From: GCA-2698665 sp038101125
GTDB lineage: Bacteria > Pseudomonadota > Gammaproteobacteria > GCA-002705445 > GCA-002716945
NCBI GenBank assembly: GCA_038101125.1
Contig: JAYNVZ010000023.1
Location: 1-17,779, forward strand
Reading direction: 5' to 3'
DNA length: 17,779 nucleotides
Shown piece after piece: positions 15,080 to 17,779 of this stretch; position 1 is the stretch's first letter, and each line of letters starts with the position of its first letter. A program made the position numbers and the translations under genes. A model generated the notes under the pieces. It was not told the origin of the DNA, did no database searches, and worked only from the letters and a program-made list of their open reading frames with translations.

Positions 15080-16327
15080 CTATTTTTTTGTTACCTTTAC
15101 ATGTTTTACAAAATTATTACTTACCTGAATTATTTCATATGAGTATCCATTTCTCTCAAAAATTACACCTTTGGATGGAATATTTTCTAATGACTCTAAT
15201 ATATACCCATTAATGGTTTTTGCTAAGTTTTCAGGTATTTTCCAATTCAATTTTTTATTTATTTCCCTTATTTGAACTGTACCTTCTATTAAGTATATTT
15301 TATCGTTTAATTTGCTTATTCCATCATCTTTACTTATATCTGTATAGTTTCCAACGATTTCTTCTAGTATATCATCGAGAGTTACTACTCCTTTTACGTC
15401 TCCATACTCATCAACCACAAACCCTATTCTTTTTCTTTCTTTTTTGAACTCTATTAATTGACTTGTAAGCGATGTATCTTCGGGAATAAAATAAGGAGCA
15501 TTAACATTGTCTATTATCTTTTCTTTAGTGATCTTACCATCGACTAACATCTCAATTATTTTTCTTTTATGAAGAAATCCTAATAGTTTATTAAATTCAT
15601 TTTCATAAATTGGTATCCTTGTGTGTTTGCAGTTTAAAATAGATTTAGTAATATCTTCTATATCTAGTTCAATATCTACAGCTATTAGCTCACTTCTTGG
15701 AATCATTGCATCCTCAATTTTAACTTTTTCTAGATCGAGCATATTTACTATCATTTCTTCATGGCTTTTAGGTATCCTTTCACTAGATTCTTTCACGATT
15801 AATTTGATTTCATCTTTTGTCAGAAGTTCTTGGTTTTCATAATCAGATTTTATACCAAAGATTCTTAATAATATTTTAGACATGAAGTTAATTACAACAA
15901 CTATGGGGTAAAAGACTCTCATCAATGGATAAAATATCCATGATATTGGATAAGCAATTTTATCAGGATATAAAGCTGCAAAGGTTTTAGGTGTCACTTC
16001 TGCAAATATTAGAATCACAATCGTTAAGGCAAAAACAGATATTGCGACACCTGCCTGTCCATAGAGCTGTACTGCTATTAATGTGCTTATTGCTGACGCA
16101 AGTATATTCACAAAATTATTCAGCAATAATATCAACCCAAGTGTCTTATCAGGATTTGAAACAAGAAAATTAACTTTTTCAGCTGATTTTTCACCTAGCT
16201 TGAATCTATGCTTAAGCTTGTATCTATTTACACTCATTAAAGATGTTTCAGAGCCAGATAAAAAAGCTGACAATAGAAGCAAAATAAATAATATTATAAA
16301 TAAATTTTCAATACTAATTTCTGTCAT
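15080..16327 (-). CDS. corB: CNNM/CorC-family membrane protein (CorB-like), DUF21 + CBS pair + CorC_HlyC domains
   Basis: Membrane protein of the hemolysin C/CorC/CNNM family, associated with Mg2+ and Co2+ transport or efflux. The N-terminal DUF21 region (about 1-180) has hydrophobic segments near 8-25, 60-85, 90-112 and 127-155 and the hallmark LSAFLSGSETSLMSVNR. A CBS pair follows (about 195-325, including DAMIPRSELIAVD and the later RIGFVVDEYGDVKGVVTLDDILEEIVGN). The C-terminal CorC_HlyC domain (about 335-415) contains LIEGTVQIREIN. The length of 415 matches E. coli CorB (YfjD). It lies 17 bases after the ypjD-like gene, as the two are paired in E. coli. Confidence 0.93.
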   Translation of the reverse strand: MTEISIENLFIILFILLLLSAFLSGSETSLMSVNRYKLKHRFKLGEKSAEKVNFLVSNPDKTLGLILLLNNFVNILASAISTLIAVQLYGQAGVAISVFALTIVILIFAEVTPKTFAALYPDKIAYPISWIFYPLMRVFYPIVVVINFMSKILLRIFGIKSDYENQELLTKDEIKLIVKESSERIPKSHEEMIVNMLDLEKVKIEDAMIPRSELIAVDIELDIEDITKSILNCKHTRIPIYENEFNKLLGFLHKRKIIEMLVDGKITKEKIIDNVNAPYFIPEDTSLTSQLIEFKKERKRIGFVVDEYGDVKGVVTLDDILEEIVGNYTDISKDDGISKLNDKIYLIEGTVQIREINKKLNWKIPENLAKTINGYILESLENIPSKGVIFERNGYSYEIIQVSNNFVKHVKVTKK

Positions 16328-16344
16328 ATAATCTCAAACATGTT

Positions 16345-17130
16345 TTAAAAAATTTCAAAAAAAAGTTTTGTTCCTAAATATGAAATAAATAAAAATGCCA
16401 TACCACTTAAAGTCAAGCTTGTAGCTTTTCTTCCTCTGGAACCTTTTGAAAATCTGCTATAAATCAAATATGAATATGTTATCCATGCTATTACAGAAAA
16501 TAGTATCTTTTCGGTTAAGCCAGAATATTCGCCTCCAAGTATGAATGGTGCCCCACTAATTAGTGATAATGTTAATAATATAAAACCAAAAATGATTAGT
16601 TCAAACATAACCTTTTCCATTTTTTCTATAGATGGCAAAATGGTTAAGAAAAGTGAGTCTTGAATATGTTTCAGCTTATTTTCTTGATACCTTAATAAAA
16701 TTGCTTGAATCGCCGAGAGTCCTAAAAAACCATATGACGTTAAAGAAACAATAACGTGGATCTTTAGGTCATTATCAATTTGTCCTAGATTGTTATCCCC
16801 TCCATACATCATTGAAAATGGAATAGTAATTAAAGTCAACGGAAGCAACACTAGACCCAAATGCTTAATAGGCTTGGAAAACATAAAAGCAAAAAATAAA
16901 TAATTTACAATCAAGAAAGTTATTTCTAAAGATTTGGCAAAATTGAACTTCTGATAAAAACTACCTATCAATGAATATGTATAGGCTGAAAATAGCACTA
17001 AACTCAAAAAGAAAATAATGTCAAAAGAGGTTTTTTTGTATGACGGGTAGTCTTCTTCAATAATTACATATTTAATGCTAAATATTGAAATAATATATGC
17101 AAATATAGTCGATATACCTAGTAGTTCCAT
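16345..17130 (-). CDS. ypjD: YpjD-like inner membrane protein (cytochrome c assembly / CcsA-HemX family)
   Basis: A 261-residue protein with about eight membrane segments (near 4-22, 34-56, 66-85, 89-108, 127-145, 173-195, 205-225, 240-258). DLKIHVIVSLTSYGFLGLSAIQAILLRYQ is typical of YpjD, with a conserved histidine (H129) near the start of the core helix. The related CcsA/CcmC proteins handle haem for cytochrome c, but YpjD has been linked in enterobacteria to cobalt/magnesium resistance (CorE) along with CorB, and the adjacent corB supports that pairing. It is the first gene of the minus-strand run down to folE2 and is divergent from rpsP. In E. coli ffh lies between ypjD and rpsP; it is missing here. 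Confidence 0.85.
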   Translation of the reverse strand: MELLGISTIFAYIISIFSIKYVIIEEDYPSYKKTSFDIIFFLSLVLFSAYTYSLIGSFYQKFNFAKSLEITFLIVNYLFFAFMFSKPIKHLGLVLLPLTLITIPFSMMYGGDNNLGQIDNDLKIHVIVSLTSYGFLGLSAIQAILLRYQENKLKHIQDSLFLTILPSIEKMEKVMFELIIFGFILLTLSLISGAPFILGGEYSGLTEKILFSVIAWITYSYLIYSRFSKGSRGRKATSLTLSGMAFLFISYLGTKLFFEIF

Positions 17131-17188
17131 TTTTATGTATAGTTGTGTTTCAAAGTTATATTAACTAATCTGCGTAAAATAGCCATTT

Positions 17189-17194
17189 ATTATA
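17189..17194 (-). promoter_or_regulatory. weak candidate -10 element for the ypjD-to-folE2 operon
   Basis: TATAAT on the minus strand, about 60 bases before the ypjD start, in the 232-base divergent intergenic space. No good -35 sequence lies 16-18 bases upstream, and the surroundings are so AT-rich that chance matches are expected. Confidence 0.28.
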
Positions 17195-17317
17195 TGATAA
17201 TACTATATAATTTCGATCTGTATATCAGCATAAACATAATTATTTGACGATTAGATAGCCATGTCCTCAATTTATTCCTATTTTTTAGCAAAAAAACTAA
17301 CTAGAAATAATAACTAA

Positions 17318-17326
17318 TGATATAAT
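17318..17326 (+). promoter_or_regulatory. extended -10 promoter for rpsP
   Basis: TGATATAAT is a perfect extended -10 (TG-N-TATAAT). No good -35 hexamer lies at 16-18 bases upstream, as often found with extended -10 promoters. A-tract/T-tract sequence at 17281-17297 could act as an UP element. The predicted transcription start is near 17331-17333, giving an untranslated leader of about 30 bases. No other gene or RNA was found in the 17131-17362 intergenic space. Confidence 0.6.
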
Positions 17327-17331
17327 TTGCA

Positions 17332-17344
17332 TGTCTCAAAGACA
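17332..17344 (+). promoter_or_regulatory. small hairpin at the predicted 5' end of rpsP mRNA
   Basis: TGTCT-CAA-AGACA forms a perfect 5-base-pair stem with a 3-base loop, placed at the predicted transcription start and directly touching the Shine-Dalgarno AGGAG (17344-17348). It could shield the 5' end from decay or tune ribosome access. The spacing from AGGAG to the ATG is long (14 bases). Confidence 0.35.
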
Positions 17345-17362
17345 GGAGAATAAAGAAAAATT

Positions 17363-17779
17363 ATGGTTAGAGTTAGATTATCAAGGGGCGGGGCGAAGAA
17401 AAGACCTTACTATCATATTGTGGTCATAGACCAAAAAGATAGAAGAGATGGCCGCTGCCTGGAGAGATTGGGTAGCTATGATCCAAATTTAGAGACTTCT
17501 GATCGAATTAAACTAGATGTTGAGAGACTTGAGCACTGGGTTTCAAAAGGTGCACAACTAAGTGATCGAGTAAAGCTCCTAAAAAAATACTCATTAGATC
17601 CAAATAACTTGGAAAATAGACAGAAAGCAAAATCTGCACAACTAGAAAAGTTAGCTAAGAAAAAAGCTGCAAAAAAAGCAGCTGAAGAAGCACCTGCTGA
17701 AGAAGTCAAAGCTGAAGAAGTCAAAGCTGAAGAAGTCAAAGCTGAAGAAGCACCTGCTGAAGAAGTCAAAGCTGAAGAA
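17363..17779 (+). CDS. rpsP: 30S ribosomal protein S16 with a long repeat-rich C-terminal extension (3' end beyond window)
   Basis: Small-subunit ribosomal protein. The first 80 or so residues are classical S16: the start MVRVRLSRGGAKKRPYYHIV, then DRRDGRCLERLGSYDP and a lysine-rich SDRVKLLKKYSLDP. E. coli S16 is 82 residues; here the frame continues at least to codon 139 without a stop. The added tail is low-complexity and charged, first Lys/Ala-rich (KLAKKKAAKKAAEE), then pentapeptide repeats AEEVK and AEEAP from residue 107. The ATG is fixed by S16 homology; AGGAG at 17344-17348 is the likely ribosome binding site. rimM, trmD and rplS would be expected downstream, outside the window. Confidence 0.95.
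   Translation, partial: MVRVRLSRGGAKKRPYYHIVVIDQKDRRDGRCLERLGSYDPNLETSDRIKLDVERLEHWVSKGAQLSDRVKLLKKYSLDPNNLENRQKAKSAQLEKLAKKKAAKKAAEEAPAEEVKAEEVKAEEVKAEEAPAEEVKAEE
17681..17779 (+). repeat. 15-base tandem repeat in the rpsP tail
   Basis: Six full units of 15 bases plus nine bases of a seventh at the window edge. Four units read gctgaagaagtcaaa (AEEVK) and two (first and fifth) read gctgaagaagcacct (AEEAP). Units of each type are identical at the nucleotide level, suggesting recent expansion by slippage or unequal recombination. The array is in frame and continues past the window end. Confidence 0.95.

Noticed and set aside
17189..17212. AT-rich inverted repeat (ATTATAT ... ATATAAT) in the ypjD/rpsP gap
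   Set aside because: Only A and T in the stems in very AT-rich DNA; expected by chance and not placed as a terminator for either flanking gene.
17331..17450. Possible leader peptide from ATG 17331 overlapping rpsP
   Set aside because: The ATG would be at or before the predicted transcription start with no ribosome binding site, and the frame simply shadows rpsP.
17476..17769. Antisense open frame rich in Thr/Ser/Ala across the rpsP tail
   Set aside because: It is the reverse reading of the 15-base repeat and the S16 core; the plus frame is a clear S16 homologue, so the antisense frame is a by-product of repeat composition.

Overview
The window is an AT-rich, tightly packed chromosomal segment from a gammaproteobacterium. 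Three things point to that class: Hda beside purM/purN, perM-dapA-bamC in order (BamC is a gammaproteobacterial outer-membrane assembly lipoprotein), and the ypjD-corB pair next to rpsP. Very short or negative gaps between genes, few Shine-Dalgarno sites and strong AT bias suggest a streamlined, probably marine lineage of the SAR86 type. That placement is inference, not something the sequence proves. A 10-base run of N at 7766-7775 marks an assembly gap, so this is draft, single-cell or metagenome-derived sequence.

Layout. (1) 2-3308, plus strand: moaA, a small membrane protein of unknown function, moaD, moaE and argG. These give molybdopterin synthesis (radical-SAM cyclase plus both subunits of molybdopterin synthase) followed by the argininosuccinate synthase gene. 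(2) 3309-5660, minus strand: purM, purN and a DUF3108-type exported protein as an overlapping operon. (3) 5715-6410 plus: hda. (4) 6414-6977 minus: a WrbA-type quinone oxidoreductase. (5) 6999-7334 plus: a small exported helical protein resembling SoxXA-binding proteins. (6) 7337-8590 minus: proS, which lacks the internal editing domain of the E. coli-type enzyme. (7) 8698-11752 plus: a PerM/AI-2E family permease, dapA and bamC. (8) 11757-17130 minus: a six-gene run read as ypjD (ccsA-like), corB, xseB, dxs, queD, folE2. (9) 17363-end plus: rpsP (ribosomal protein S16) with a repeat-rich C-terminal tail that runs off the window.

How the genes fit together. Purine synthesis steps 3 and 5 (purN, purM) are co-transcribed. 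FolE2 and QueD form a two-gene pair that turns GTP into 7,8-dihydroneopterin triphosphate and then 6-carboxytetrahydropterin, the entry to queuosine. dxs supplies isoprenoids. dapA serves lysine and peptidoglycan synthesis, and bamC serves outer-membrane protein assembly. Nearly all of it is housekeeping. I found no phage, transposon, CRISPR array, toxin-antitoxin or defence locus, and no stretch longer than 300 bases without a gene; the longest intergenic space is 232 bases (17131-17362).

The points most worth a second look are: a queD gene whose only plausible start is an ATT codon preceded by a good Shine-Dalgarno site, a ProRS without its editing domain, four convergent gene pairs that abut with 0-4 bases between stop codons, and the 15-base tandem repeat in rpsP.
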